Below are positions 11,204-22,523 of a stretch of 64,000 bases of DNA, one piece after another; position 1 is the stretch's first letter, and the number at the start of each line of letters is the position of its first letter. The stretch comes from Acanthacorydalis orientalis (taxonomy: Eukaryota; Arthropoda; Insecta; Megaloptera; Corydalidae). The notes below the pieces were generated by a model, which saw only the letters and a list, made by a program, of their open reading frames with translations, was not told the DNA's origin and ran no database searches. The translations under genes and the position numbers were made by a program. Where the stretch lies: the NCBI GenBank assembly GCA_034766995.1, contig CM068322.1, positions 1,419,589 to 1,483,588 on the forward strand, given 5' to 3'.

Positions 11204-13413
11204 TTACTAATTTCGCATACGTAACAATATCACCTAAGGAAATATATTTGATAAAGCATCCAACATCAATTAAATAATGATAAATCAATTTAATCAGTAG
11301 TCAAAATAGTAAAGAATATAAGGTAAATGAATAGTTTAATTCTGATAAAACCTATTTATTATTTTAATTTACACATGATAAAACTTTTAAATTCACGCAA
11401 ACAAAAGGTGTGTCTTAAAACAGATATTTCAAGAACTATGCATGTTATTTTATAAATTCCGATAATTAGCTGAAGGGACGAAAGGATTTTCTGGCAAATA
11501 CCATACTTATAAACTGATAGGTATATATTCTCGGTTCAGCTCTTCAGTAATTCTTCTGTAGTTTGTGATATTTAGTATCATCTAGCTAACAGAAAAGATG
11601 GTGCTAGAACTAAAACTGATCTCATAGTAAAATACTTATTCGGCAACTTTTCAAAATTCAGTTGAAGAAGAAAATTATTATTTGTTTATATGCTGTAAGC
11701 AGTAAATAAGAACAGTGTTATAGTTGAGTTGCACATCCACTAGTGTTTAATAATTAATTAATAAAAATGAACGATAATAAATAAATGCAATATTAAAATA
11801 TTTAAATGCAACTACACTAGGAAACAAATGGAATGTATGAATTAGACAGAAACACTTCTTTCAGATTGTTAATGTTAATTTTTAATAATAAAGAATGTGT
11901 TCTTGTCAATTAACTTTAATCTTGATTATATTCGCATATAAAAATATATGTTTTATCTGTGAAATTGGAGTTAAAATAGTCATTAATACCTTTTTTGAGG
12001 ATCACTGTAAAAATATTTTAACGTAAAATGGACATTTTTTTATTAAAATCTTTTAAAGAACGTGTTCATGTTAACAAACTATAAACTTGAATTTTAAAAA
12101 ATAACTTAATAAGAAATTAATAACATACTAGAAGTTCTACGGTAACTAATGGAATTACCATTACAAATCAAAAATATATAAACATAACTGAAAATGTGAT
12201 TTATCAAATACTATTTTTAAGAAATAATGACTTATATTTTCATTATTTAAAAAAAGTATTTTTTATCGACTGCTTATATGTTTACTGAGTTTTTCAAAAT
12301 TAGAATAATAATAAAAATAATGTACTATTAACTTTGAATAAATTATGTTTAAGCCAATATTCATTACCAGACACATTTCAGTTTCGAGCAAAAACTATAC
12401 GTTGTTTTGCAAAAAAAAAAAATATTGGCAAAATATATTAAAGAAATAAAACAGAAAAGGATGATATGTTAATTGGACTCTGTTGATGAAATATAATATA
12501 TTTATTTCATATCAAATGATCAATTTTACATTAAGATTAATGTTATTTCAATGTAGAATTTGATTTATTCGACGATTTTGTATAAAATAATCGAAAATAG
12601 TAAGTATAAGTGGAAATAAATAGATGCCTTTATTCTATCTTTTGTAATAAAAAAATAACATTATTAAAAAAATTAAGATTTAATAAATAACAAAACATTT
12701 AATAAAATATTAATAAATAATCAATCAATAATAACAATAGTAATAAAATAAATAGTAAAATAGTAATAAAAACAATAAACTATCAGTAAGAAATAAATAT
12801 AAATCATTGTATATAAAAAAAATCATTTTAAAATAGACCGGCGATGCCCTATGAAACCTGTTAGAAAGGACAACTATAAAGTAGTACAACTGACAACATA
12901 AATAATAGTTCAGTAGACAGTGGCAGGAAAGCAATAAATATATCGATTGTCTAACAGAAAAAAAAAGTACGATATCGATACACAAACCTATAAAAGATAT
13001 CAGTAAAAACAGAATCTTCTTGTTAGTGAAGCTGGAAAGAATAGAACAGATTTATATTTCACAGAATTAACTACTCGAAGTTGGTAATAAAATAATGACT
13101 ACAAGTTAACTTACGTTATTTTTAACGAATAATGAAGATTCTAAGATACATAAATTGATTGAAAATCATTGAATTATATTTATCAATTTTAGAATACAAA
13201 AAAAAACACAATTACGTTTCGGATATATTAACCACACTTTCATCGAACAATGACAAGTATAAACCCTCCAATTATAATAGAGTTTGTATAACTTGATTGA
13301 TAATTTTGGTTTATGATACCGACATATTAAAAATATACAACAAATATTATATTTGTATATATTTTGCTTCTAAGAAACGTGTTGATAAAAAAAATTTTTC
13401 AACACAAATGCTA

Positions 13414-13417
<4 letters not shown>
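11201..13417. other. AT-rich DNA without a recognised gene
   Basis: No domain, transposon end or RNA gene was recognised. The reading frame at 12725-12985 (minus) is low-complexity Tyr/Leu/Phe-rich translation and not credible as a gene. Confidence 0.4.

Positions 13418-13469
<52 letters not shown>
13418..13469. repeat. (TA)n microsatellite
   Basis: About 26 uninterrupted TA units; the reading frames through it are artefacts of the repeat. Confidence 0.97.
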
Positions 13470-13473
<4 letters not shown>

Positions 13474-15001
13474 CAATTTATATGTAAGTCCTCAAATAAC
13501 AGAAAAAATAACTCAAATATATTTCTTGTCGCTATGTTGCTGCATCTAAACAATCAACATTTTCTTTTTAATTTATTCACAGTTACTATTTTCATCATTT
13601 GAAATGTATTTCGTTTTTATTGAATTTCACTTTCATATTCGATTTTTGCTTATTTTAAAGATCCTTTTTCTAATATATATTCTACATTTTTGGATTAAAT
13701 TCTTATAAATTTCACCAGACTGACTGTAAAGTTTTTTACACTTGAAATTTAAGAAAATAGTAGCATTTGATTTGACGTCTATTTTCCAATTATGCGGATA
13801 AATGAAAAAAATTGACAATATTTTATACAATTATAAAACTGGGTTGGCAGGGTCGCTGTAAGATATAGTTTCAAACTGAATTGTGAAAACCATTTAATTA
13901 TTTTATTACTATTTAATTTATAGTCAACAAATAATTATTTAATGTCATCAAGATTCAAACATTCAAAATCTTAGTCCCTCAATGAATGTAGTAAATCTAA
14001 AATGAGTCCAAAATTTAACAAATTCTATTCATTTAGATATAGAAAATTTAGTTTCCATATATACGATTTGTTTTAATAAACATTGTACAAAACGTATTTT
14101 TTTCACTTTAATATTCATATTTATTTTCTCTTGTATTGGAAAAATTTCATATAAAATATACCAATTAAATATTTTTAATAAATTGTTTACTGACAGAAAG
14201 TTATAGATATTTAACTCAAATTAACGAAGCTTTACTCTTAAACTGGATTTATAATTAAATACATTCTTTATCTTAATTTTGTAGATAAAAGTATGGAGAA
14301 AACTTATTTATTTAAATAAATGATAGTAAATTCTATTAAATAGTTATATTGAATTTATTATTAAAATTTTATTACCTTATACAAATTGGCACACTGATGA
14401 ATATTTCATTAATTATTCATGCAGTTCTCGAACTACTCACGATCTCTACATACACTTGATCATCAATATAACTAATAAGTTAAAAACATAGTAGTTCTAA
14501 AATGTAGATTTTTCAAAGAATAAATCCATAAGAAAAACAAATATTAATAGAAAATTTCAGGATAAATTTTCCGTTCTATTAAACAAATATCAGAAAAATT
14601 TTATCTTCTTAAAAAGAAAGAAATTCTTTTTAATAACCAGTGATAATTTTAATCTATTCATTTTTTATTTTTTCAATTAAAAGTTCACTGGTCTCCGCGA
14701 ATTTATTCACATGTTTTAACGGATAGAAAACAAATTATAAATTCAGTTTTATTTGTCTCAATCATTTCGAAAAAGCTCAGTCAAATAATTATATAAAAAA
14801 GGAATCTCGATAATATATTTTTTTTAATTAATGTTACTAATCTATCAATTCGAACAGCATACAACAGCACGTGTAATGGACTAGTAACTAATGATTATAC
14901 ACAAATTATAAACATTAATATAAAGATTCTATTCTGAAGAAATGCATTTTTTAAATATCTATGTTCAAAAATAAAACCATTTCAGATAAAAACAAATAAC
15001 A

Positions 15002-15003
<2 letters not shown>
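13470..15003. other. AT-rich DNA without a recognised gene
   Basis: No supportable feature was seen. Confidence 0.4.
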
Positions 15004-15058
<55 letters not shown>

Positions 15059-15061
15059 TAT
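15004..15061. repeat. (TA)n microsatellite
   Basis: About 28 units with one C interruption near 15053. Confidence 0.97.
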
Positions 15062-15912
15062 TCTATATATTTTACAAGTAATAAAGTAGCAGGTTAATTA
15101 ATTCAATAAAAATGTCGATACTAAATCGTGCGTTAACCTGCGTACTCCTAAATCGTTCTAAAACACTAATAATCAAACAAGCCGACATCATTTTAACTAA
15201 ATAGCGACCTTTTTTGAAAAGGTTTCATTTCCTGCAACTATTGAATTAGCTCTTTATCTAAAGAGGCTGGACGTTCATGTTTCAAGTTGACCAAAAGTCA
15301 AGCTATGTACAAATGAACACAGTTTGCAAACAACACGTGAAAATTCACGTTGAATCAAATGTGCACGTAATGATCGCGTGTTGTGCACGCGCTCATTTGC
15401 AGTATATTTGATGTGTGCTAAAAGATTCACTAAATATCTACATTTAATCAGGCGAACTGTGCGTAGAATTAATTTATAAATCACCGGACTACATACAAAC
15501 ATACTTTTTTATTTAATTTTCTGTACATAATGGGATATAACGAATAATAAATTTGATTTTGTATAATTGTATGCTTTTTCAATAACGAAATAAAATTTTT
15601 GTAATAACGAAACGATATTTTTAAATTGTTTATTCAATTTTTAATTAAATCGGTAAAATTTTCGGAAATTAAAAAGTATTTGCTTATTACAACATGATAT
15701 ATTTATAATTCGGCATTATTCAAATCAATAGAGTTTCGTTCACTTTTAACTGATTCATATATTATTAGTACATATGTGCTTCATTTCTTTAATGTAAGTT
15801 TTTTTATTTTCTGTACTTCTTAAATAAGCTGAAGGATAATATTTTTTGATCATTAAAAATGACTAGGAAAAATGTGTAATACACACATTATATTTTTATA
15901 CTATCCCTAACA

Positions 15913-15913
<1 letters not shown>
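15062..15913. other. unassigned DNA, locally less AT-rich
   Basis: 15180-15500 has higher G+C than its surroundings and a 75-codon minus-strand frame (15275-15502). I recognise no domain, so a regulatory segment, a decayed repeat or chance are all possible. Confidence 0.35.

Positions 15914-15964
<51 letters not shown>
15914..15964. repeat. (TA)n microsatellite
   Basis: About 25 uninterrupted units. Confidence 0.97.
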
Positions 15965-15967
<3 letters not shown>

Positions 15968-17198
15968 TAATTATTATTCAATACATACAAGTTTTTTTTA
16001 ATTCAGAGATATCCAAAATAGGACATATTTAAACAGAATTTAGACAAATTCTCGGACCAATACCTTATAAGATAAATGAATGTTAATCAATAAATAGTTG
16101 GTTACACATCCTCTTGTGATCGAAATATGTTTTAATGATATCCGCCGTATTATAATCAAATTCAGAATTATAAAAAGCACGAATATGAATTTGTTTCTAG
16201 CTATTTCGAAAACACATTGCTGGTAATTCATATAGAGCATTAACTTTCTTCTTTTTGTACAGATTAGTTTTTGTTACGTTGAATCAGTTATTTTTTGATT
16301 GAATTATTGTTAAGGATATTTTACTGGCCGGTCGACTGATTGATGGCACATCTGTGAACTGGAAGCATCACGCTGAGAGCATGCTAAGGGATGTGGGTTT
16401 GGGATATGTTGGATGTCAGTCAGTGTATAAGCAAACGCCATCAGCGTATGACCGACTGCATTGTGTGTGAATACAGTCAGCACAGAGTGTGTGCAAATAA
16501 AATATTATTTTAGTAACAAAACTGTTGTTATTCACTTAAAAACTGTCGTGGTCATATATACACTCAAGAAAAGGGCATCTTTGGACTGAATCCTCACTCT
16601 ATATGGTGCTTGGTATGAGGGAAGAAAAAATCATTCCTTCGCGACATCTGAATTCAATACAATTATAGCTCTGGAATTGTTTGAGTGTTATGATCCTTCA
16701 GCGTAAAAATAAGTGCTCGTAATGAAAAGAGAAGAATTGTATTGGATTTTCAATCAAATTCGCAAAAAATTAAATTCGGTAATAACAAAAAACGAATCAT
16801 AAGTGTATTAGTATTCTAAGGAAAGTTCAAAATAGCCAAAAAATTGCACTAATTTACAGCGAGAAAGAATTTAATCAAAAACAATATCAGAACAAGGGAG
16901 CACCTCTCGTACTCGCTATATCTCTGGCTCAGTACGATTTTTTTTTAATTCTAAAAAATTAAAATCCTTCTTAATGTGAAACAACGTGAGGACACAATAA
17001 ACATTCAGAAGAACATACAATAATTAATTAAAATTAATATTTTCAGAAATGTTCTATTACGATTTTAGATCCTGAAAATCTTCAGAATGTTAGCTAGACG
17101 CGATTGAAGAGTATTTTGAAGAGAACGGACATGGAATATGTCATATTTAAAACAATAAATTCTTTCACAATACTTCTCTTTGATTATTATTAACACCT
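15965..17198. other. unassigned DNA with a G+C-richer island at 16325-16560
   Basis: The island has a TG-starting segment (about 16409), an AATAAA at about 16497 and a GTGTGTG-rich middle, as a short LTR might. No coding homology or partner LTR was seen, so the call stays open. Confidence 0.3.
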
Positions 17199-17232
17199 TA
17201 TATATATATATATATAGATAGATAGATAGATA
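17199..17232. repeat. (TA)n-(GATA)n compound microsatellite
   Basis: About nine TA units followed by four GATA units. It directly abuts the left end of the mariner at 17233. Confidence 0.95.
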
Positions 17233-18062
17233 TGTGGGTCGTTGATAAGAATAGTAACTTTCTATGATATGACGCCACCATTCATTTGGTAACGCCACAA
17301 TTAACAAATGTTACTTTTCAATCTACCATAAGCAAAATTTCAGCCGTACGCGACGCGTTGTTCATGTTCTATAAATGTTTGCGTTCTATAAAAGCGTGCA
17401 TTGTAGCAGTTGTCACAAAAATGTAAAAAAACGAGCAAGCCTTTTGAGTCGATCGTCACCGTAGATGAAATATGGATCCACCACTACGCACCTGAGTCGA
17501 AGTAACAGTCAAAGCAGTGGACAACGACTGGTGAAAGTGCACCGAAGAAAGAGAAGACCGTTTTGTCGGCCGGAAACTTGATGACCACTATTTTTTAGGA
17601 TTCCCAAGGAATCATCATGATCGAATACTTAACGAAAGAAAAAAACGATAACATGAGCCTATTATGTAACATTAATGGGCCTTTTTAAAGAAGAGCTGAA
17701 ACAAGAACCACCAAGATTGGTGCACAAAAAAGTAATCTTACACCAGAACAACACGCTGTCCCATAAATCGACAGTCGCAATGGTAAAATTGCACGAATTA
17801 GGATTCGAACTGATTTCTAATCCACTCTATTCTCCGAACTTGGCCCCGTATGACTTCTTCCTCTTCCTAAACTTGAAAATTTGTTTTAGTGAGAAAAAAT
17901 TCTCGTCGAATGAGGATGTCAACGGCTCCGGCAATGCGTATTTTGCAGACTCGCTGGACCAAGTATATAATCCTCAATAGAGACTTTGTTGAGAATAAAA
18001 TCTTTTTTTTCAAAAAATGGTGCATAATTTGCTTTTTTATCATACTTGTCAAACGACCTTGG
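17233..18062 (+). mobile_element. mariner element, internally deleted (mariner F)
   Basis: The left end reads TGTGGGTCGTTGATAAG at 17233. The reverse complement of the right end reads CCAAGGTCGTTTGACAAG at 18062, and TA flanks both. The match is imperfect but in the expected position. The length is 830 bp against about 1.28 kb for an intact mariner, because the 5' third of the gene is missing. Confidence 0.75.
17455..17980 (+). pseudogene. mariner transposase, catalytic part only, degenerate
   Basis: The helix-turn-helix domain is deleted: a short leader with an ATG and an immediate TAA runs straight into the first catalytic block VDEIWIHHYAPESK (about 17462). There are in-frame stops after that and in the region around 17580-17600. 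From 17675 a 101-codon frame covers the second half. The second motif reads ILHQNNTLSH, with Asn replacing the catalytic Asp. The third reads YSPNLAPYDFFLF and keeps its Asp. The residues LHELGFEL and KKFSSNEDV are typical of this mariner group. Dead copy, related to mariner-1. Confidence 0.85.
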
Positions 18063-18745
18063 TATATGCATACTGTGAAACAAAGAAAGATTGTAAAATA
18101 TACACAAATTTTATAATTATTCACATCATTTTATAATTATCAATATCATACACTGAACTTATATATTATAAGCGTATATAGTTCTAGTACTAGTTAAGTT
18201 AAAATAACTGAAAAAAAATATATTTTTTTCTAATCAATAGACAGGTATAAAATCAATTGTAATTAGCATTTAATTTAGAATAAAATAATATATAAATTCA
18301 ATTTCAAATAGTACTACAAAAACATACATTTTTATTCATGTGAAATAATGTAACTATATAATTTTCCGTTCTGAAAATTTTAGGAGCACAATATCGTCAC
18401 CTAAAGTAGATTAACGAATAATTTACAAAAAGTATAATACTGAATTCTACTATCATCTAAATTTTAAGAATAAAAAAGAATTATTTTTTTTCATATTAAA
18501 CTAAATAATAATATTAATATTCACTCTAACATTTCAATTTTTTCTCGTAAAAAAATGAAACTTAAGATAACATTCTTCTTGGGTACATATTTTCAATAAA
18601 ACAATTTATTGAACATCTGTACATTTCGAAATTAAATTTTCTTAGTAAATAAATATGTATCAGCAGCAGCAACCTCTATCAATCTACTGCTGGATAAAGA
18701 TTTCTTTCATGATTTTCCATTTTGTATGGTTAAATGCCTCGAATA

Positions 18746-18749
<4 letters not shown>
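18063..18749. other. AT-rich DNA without a recognised gene
   Basis: No supportable feature was seen. Confidence 0.4.

Positions 18750-18811
<62 letters not shown>
18750..18811. repeat. (TA)n microsatellite
   Basis: About 31 uninterrupted units. Confidence 0.97.
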
Positions 18812-18815
<4 letters not shown>

Positions 18816-19082
18816 CATATTTACACATTATTGTAAACAACTGATGTCAGTTCATTTACAAATTATGTCCTGATTGTAAACACTACTACATAAATATAAT
18901 CCGAGAATGGAATAAGATTAAGAATATATGAACTTTTAAATACATGCACAGAAATTAAAAATCGTGGTAAAAAATTACATAAGTTTAAAGCAGGAAATAA
19001 TGAAAACGTGGTTTACTTTTATGAGTCATTCATCATGTTCAAAAAGTGTTTTTAGACCGATTTTTTAATTTTTTATTAAAAA

Positions 19083-19583
19083 CTAGGAAGCTCTGCCCCC
19101 TGCTCGCTACGTTCGCCAACTCCTAGGTGGTTCCGTACCCATTCACTTCGCTCGATCTCGCTAAGTGCTAACAATTTTTAAATGAAAAACGAAATAAATA
19201 TGTTGTATGTTGAAATTTTATTTTTTATATTAAATGAAATCGTGAAAATAGTGAAACTAAAAAGAAAACTTATTGTAAACTTATGCTAAAACTTCTCTGT
19301 ACACGATATTTGTAATTGATTTGTGTCCTTCTGTACACTGAAATTTGATATCCTGTTTACAGGTACATCTGGATAGACCAACATACAACTGGCCGTGCCC
19401 AAATACTGTTTCTATCTGACTATTTCATTAGAATCGACAAACATGACGATTCGTGAAACATCGGAAATGATCGAGAATGAAAATGGTTAACGTGCTACTT
19501 GTAGAATATAGTGGGAGGAGTGGTGTTGTAGAGGAGGTGGTATACATAAAAAAATATTTGTTTTATGGAAATTTTACGATGGA
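19083..19583 (-). mobile_element. short Helitron with both ends
   Basis: Read on the minus strand, the 5' end at 19583 is TCCATCGTAAAATTTCC, matching the 5' end of the Helitron at 42148 (TCATCGTAAAATTTAC). The 3' end at 19083 reads GGGGGCAGAGCTTCCTAG followed by T, so the terminal CTAG satisfies CTRR. The first 110 bp, down to CAAGTAGCACGTTAAC, align with the 42148 copy. The interior keeps only the last part of the helicase gene. It is therefore an internally deleted Helitron of 501 bp that could move only if Rep-helicase came from elsewhere. Confidence 0.82.
19281..19430 (-). pseudogene. Helitron helicase C-terminal remnant
   Basis: On the minus strand the frame near 19400 reads GHGQLYVGLSRCTCKQDI, the conserved last helicase block of Helitrons, where LYVALSR is usual. 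It ends NIVYREVLA and a stop at 19281. The arrangement and spacing to the 3' terminus match the longer remnant at 3769-4845, though the sequences differ. Only about 50 residues remain, so it has no enzymatic function. Confidence 0.8.
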
Positions 19584-19759
19584 ATTATTTTTTATACATA
19601 GAAAGATAAAGTATTTTATAAAGGTATTTCTCCTAAAATTATAATTTTTTTATACATTAAAAAAATAACAATGTATTACATATTATCACTGTATATAAAA
19701 TTTTAATTTTGTTTGTATATGACATGAATATTTTTTTAGTTTAAACAATTCTCTTTTAA

Positions 19760-19793
19760 TGAAAAACATATGGTACATTAACTCATCTCTCTG

Positions 19794-19864
<71 letters not shown>

Positions 19865-19903
19865 TAAAACAGAGAGATGAGTTAATGTACCATATGTTTT
19901 TCA
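19760..19903. repeat. perfect 40-bp inverted repeat around a (TA)n array
   Basis: Bases 19760-19799 are the exact reverse complement of 19864-19903, 40 of 40. The spacer of about 64 bp is almost pure TA, itself self-complementary, so the whole 144 bp can form one nearly continuous hairpin. The arms contain CATATGGTACATTAACTC. The right arm overlaps the first two bases of the piggyBac end CACTAGATTTAC. TTAA occurs just outside the left arm. Each strand yields a similar frame, a consequence of the palindrome rather than a gene. Confidence 0.95.
19800..19862. repeat. (TA)n microsatellite inside a palindrome
   Basis: About 31 TA units forming the spacer of the 40-bp inverted repeat. Confidence 0.97.
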
Positions 19904-20025
19904 CTAGATTTACAGGTATCGACTGTTTACCTATTTTTACTGAAATCTGTCTTTTTGACGGGTAAATTAAAATGCAATTTTTTGTAAATCTTTTATCTTA
20001 AATCAATAGATTTTTATTAACAGTT

Positions 20026-21124
20026 TTATTCAGTACATTTTTTACACATAAACTCCATTTTGAATGTACATTTTCCGCATACATACTTGTTACACTCAAT
20101 ACAAATATTATTAGACCTATTTTTCTTACATAATCCGATTTGGAAAGACTTTCGTACATTAAGATTTTGTATAACTGAATTGGAACTAGTATTTTGTTCG
20201 TCGCGAAGATCACTGCCTAGTTCTTTAGCCAGTTGAAAAATAAAATTCTTTCTAGATATGTTTACTCCAGTGGTCTCTTTATACAATATCCAGGCATTAA
20301 TGGCTGCCAAATCTAAAATGTTATAAAACACTTGAAGGGACCATCTACGGAACCCTTCTTTTACGCTATATTTTCTAGCCATTTGATCTACAACATCCAC
20401 TCCAAATTTGGTTTTGTTATAAAATATGATTCTTTCAGGGACACGTTTAGCATTACCTTCTATTTCGACATTTTCATGTTAAGACCTGAACAATAATACG
20501 TTTTTGTTTGGCTTGGATTTGTAAACTGTGAGAACGTACTCATCTGATTTATAAAGTTTTGTGGAAAATCGGATCATATTATCCTTCTTAGCCTTTGCAA
20601 TTTTTGATAATTCTCTTCTGTTTGCACGTATAGTTCTTAGAAGAGTTGTTTTTTTTGCAAGCAACTTTTTTCAAGGGAAATATTTGTGAAAAATGTGTGT
20701 GTATTAATGTTTTTTCCACGGCCTAAATATGGTTCAGCAAGCTTGAGGACGACGAATTCGCTCGAAGGTATATTTGATGGTCGTATTTCGTCTTTCCCTA
20801 AATACAGGAAGCCATTTATAAGATATTTGCTTGTAACGTCCGTTGCCAACCAAAACTAATGCCGAATTTATTGGGCTTCTTTGGCATGTACTGTGTAAAT
20901 CGGCATCCAGCTTTAGTTGTGAACAATTGTTCATCGATTGTAATGTTCATGGCAGGCTTATAACAAGCCTGACTATTTTGGATAAATCTGTCCCATATTC
21001 CATAAATCAACGTTAGTTCGGTAACACTTGCATCAGAATCCGATCCAGATAGGTGATCATCTATACTAGTTAGTTTTTGTATCAATTCAATATCTTTTCG
21101 AAACTTGTCCATATACCTAGCCAA
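20026..21124 (-). pseudogene. piggyBac transposase (DDE_Tnp_1_7 type), truncated and frameshifted
   Basis: Read on the minus strand, the remnant begins mid-protein (MARYMDKFRKDIELIQKL), so the N-terminal part is absent. The first catalytic Asp is in NITIDEQLF (about 20935). The frame then shifts; ATDVTSKYLINGFLYLGKD follows at 20849-20790. The second catalytic block, normally TDNFFT, reads THTFFT, so that Asp is lost. The third, GVDVVDQMARKYS, is intact near 20405. The C-terminus keeps a Cys-rich zinc-binding domain (CIECNKYVCGKC...CKKC) with a stop at 20026. At least three frameshifts are needed. Inactive. Confidence 0.88.
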
Positions 21125-21524
21125 GTAGGGTAGTAGATAAATGTAAAAAAATATTTCTTTATAGATAGATTTTCAAACTACTTTGAAAAATTCAAGTCTT
21201 TATTTAGTAAATAAACTCCGGTTCCTTTTCTGCAAAATTCACTTTTGAAATAATCACTAACATTGCTCTAATTGTATTATAAATAACAAATAGCTTCACT
21301 AAATTTCCAAATATCACATCCTTTCTTTAAAAACTGCACAGTTGAAATGATCATTCGTGATATGATATGGTTTGCTCTTTTTGTAAACAAATAGTTCAAA
21401 GCTGTTCGTTTACGTACTCGCTGCTAAACAGCAGTTATTTGTTTCATTTTTGTTTTTCCTTACTCATTCTCATTTAATTTTTGTTATTCTGCAACAATTG
21501 AAACGATTAATTGTAAATTAAGTT

Positions 21525-21725
21525 ACCCGTCAATTTGACGGATTTTCGTAAAAATAGGTATACAACATATAGAAATAAGAAAATATAGGTCTTTCGGATA
21601 AAATGAGTGGAGATATATATTCACTACATTATATCATTAAAAACCAATATATAATAACTAAAAAATAATATTTACATGTACGTAATTTTTAAGCATGAAA
21701 TCAGAAACTCGTCAAATTGACGGGT
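21525..21725. repeat. piggyBac subterminal inverted motif pair
   Basis: ACCCGTCAATTTGACGG at 21525-21541 and CTCGTCAAATTGACGGGT at 21708-21725 are inverted copies of one near-palindromic motif about 170 bp apart. A diverged third copy is at 19949-19963 in the other end. By position they are candidate transposase-binding sites. Confidence 0.7.
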
Positions 21726-21737
21726 TCCGTAAATCTA

Positions 21738-21740
<3 letters not shown>

Positions 21741-21777
<37 letters not shown>
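21741..21777. repeat. (TA)n microsatellite
   Basis: About 18 units, starting at the base after the right end of piggyBac-like element 1. Confidence 0.97.
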
Positions 21778-21779
<2 letters not shown>

Positions 21780-22470
21780 AATATGTGAAAATGTCAGGAT
21801 ATGTGTGTATTTATACAAGAGAGGGAATGACTAGAATAAGACTTTATCTATAGAGTGCAATTTTCTATAATGATCTCCCGTTTATTTTATAAATCCGATT
21901 CGACTATCTACAAATACACATAACGCACACGTAGTCTAGAATGGTGTATTACTCTATCTATGATTACGGTTGTAAATAAATAATACAAATCTCGCCCTTC
22001 CGTTTATATAACACTGCACTTACATCAACAGTGGACCGCGTATTCTTCATCATTATTACCATCGTTTTATTCTACGACATCCGCCCCTATTCACAAGTCA
22101 CAAGGCCTAAACTTAATTTTACTCGAGTCGTCTGCATCGACATCTTCTTTAATAAACATTTCATGGAAAGGGGGCCGAGAGGCGGTCGAAACGAAACCAT
22201 AAATTCATATTTTCATCCCCCGTGACGACGAAAAAACTTGGCGTATCGCGTTTGTACATAAAAGAAAAGGTGGATGGAGAGAGACTAAATTTATGCGTAT
22301 AAATAATACAGGGGATATGGAATGATAAAACAAATAACCTTTGCTGTAAGTTTTCTACAGTTCATATATTTCTCTATGCGAATCAATAGTTGATTTCCTA
22401 TAGTGCAACGAAATTGTTTTTTTCTTTCATCTATAAGGTGTACATATATATACAATATACAAAAATACTT

Positions 22471-22472
<2 letters not shown>
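21778..22472. other. unassigned DNA, locally less AT-rich
   Basis: 21940-22270 is richer in G+C and has a 64-codon plus-strand frame (22031-22225) without a recognised domain. I would not call it a gene. Confidence 0.35.

Positions 22473-22519
<47 letters not shown>
22473..22519. repeat. (TA)n microsatellite
   Basis: About 23 uninterrupted units. Confidence 0.97.

Positions 22520-22523
<4 letters not shown>

Larger units (their letters stand above)
19902..21740 (-). mobile_element. piggyBac-like element 1, degenerate
   Basis: The outer ends are CACTAGATTTAC at 19902 and its reverse complement ending at 21740. A 34-bp inner inverted repeat with few mismatches lies at 19930-19963 and 21525-21558 (it contains CCTATTTTTAC and TTGACGGGT). 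A further inverted copy of the CGTCAA/TTGACG motif is at 21709-21725. Outer plus inner inverted repeats are normal for piggyBac. The TTAA duplication is not visible at the immediate ends. The enclosed minus-strand transposase remnant supports the assignment. The length of 1.84 kb is below the usual 2.3-2.5 kb because the 5' part of the gene is missing. Confidence 0.82.

Noticed and set aside
12725..12985. 86-codon minus-strand reading frame
   Set aside because: Composition is Tyr/Leu/Phe repeats from AT-rich DNA; no domain, no conserved start context, no neighbours.
13297..13602. 101-codon plus-strand frame through a (TA)n array
   Set aside because: An array of alternating Tyr-Ile codons is what any TA repeat yields; the same holds for similar frames at 18655, 19686, 19759, 22390, 25842, 31909, 49098 and 58873.
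15275..15502. 75-codon minus-strand frame in a less AT-rich patch
   Set aside because: No recognisable domain or splice structure; kept only as an unassigned segment.
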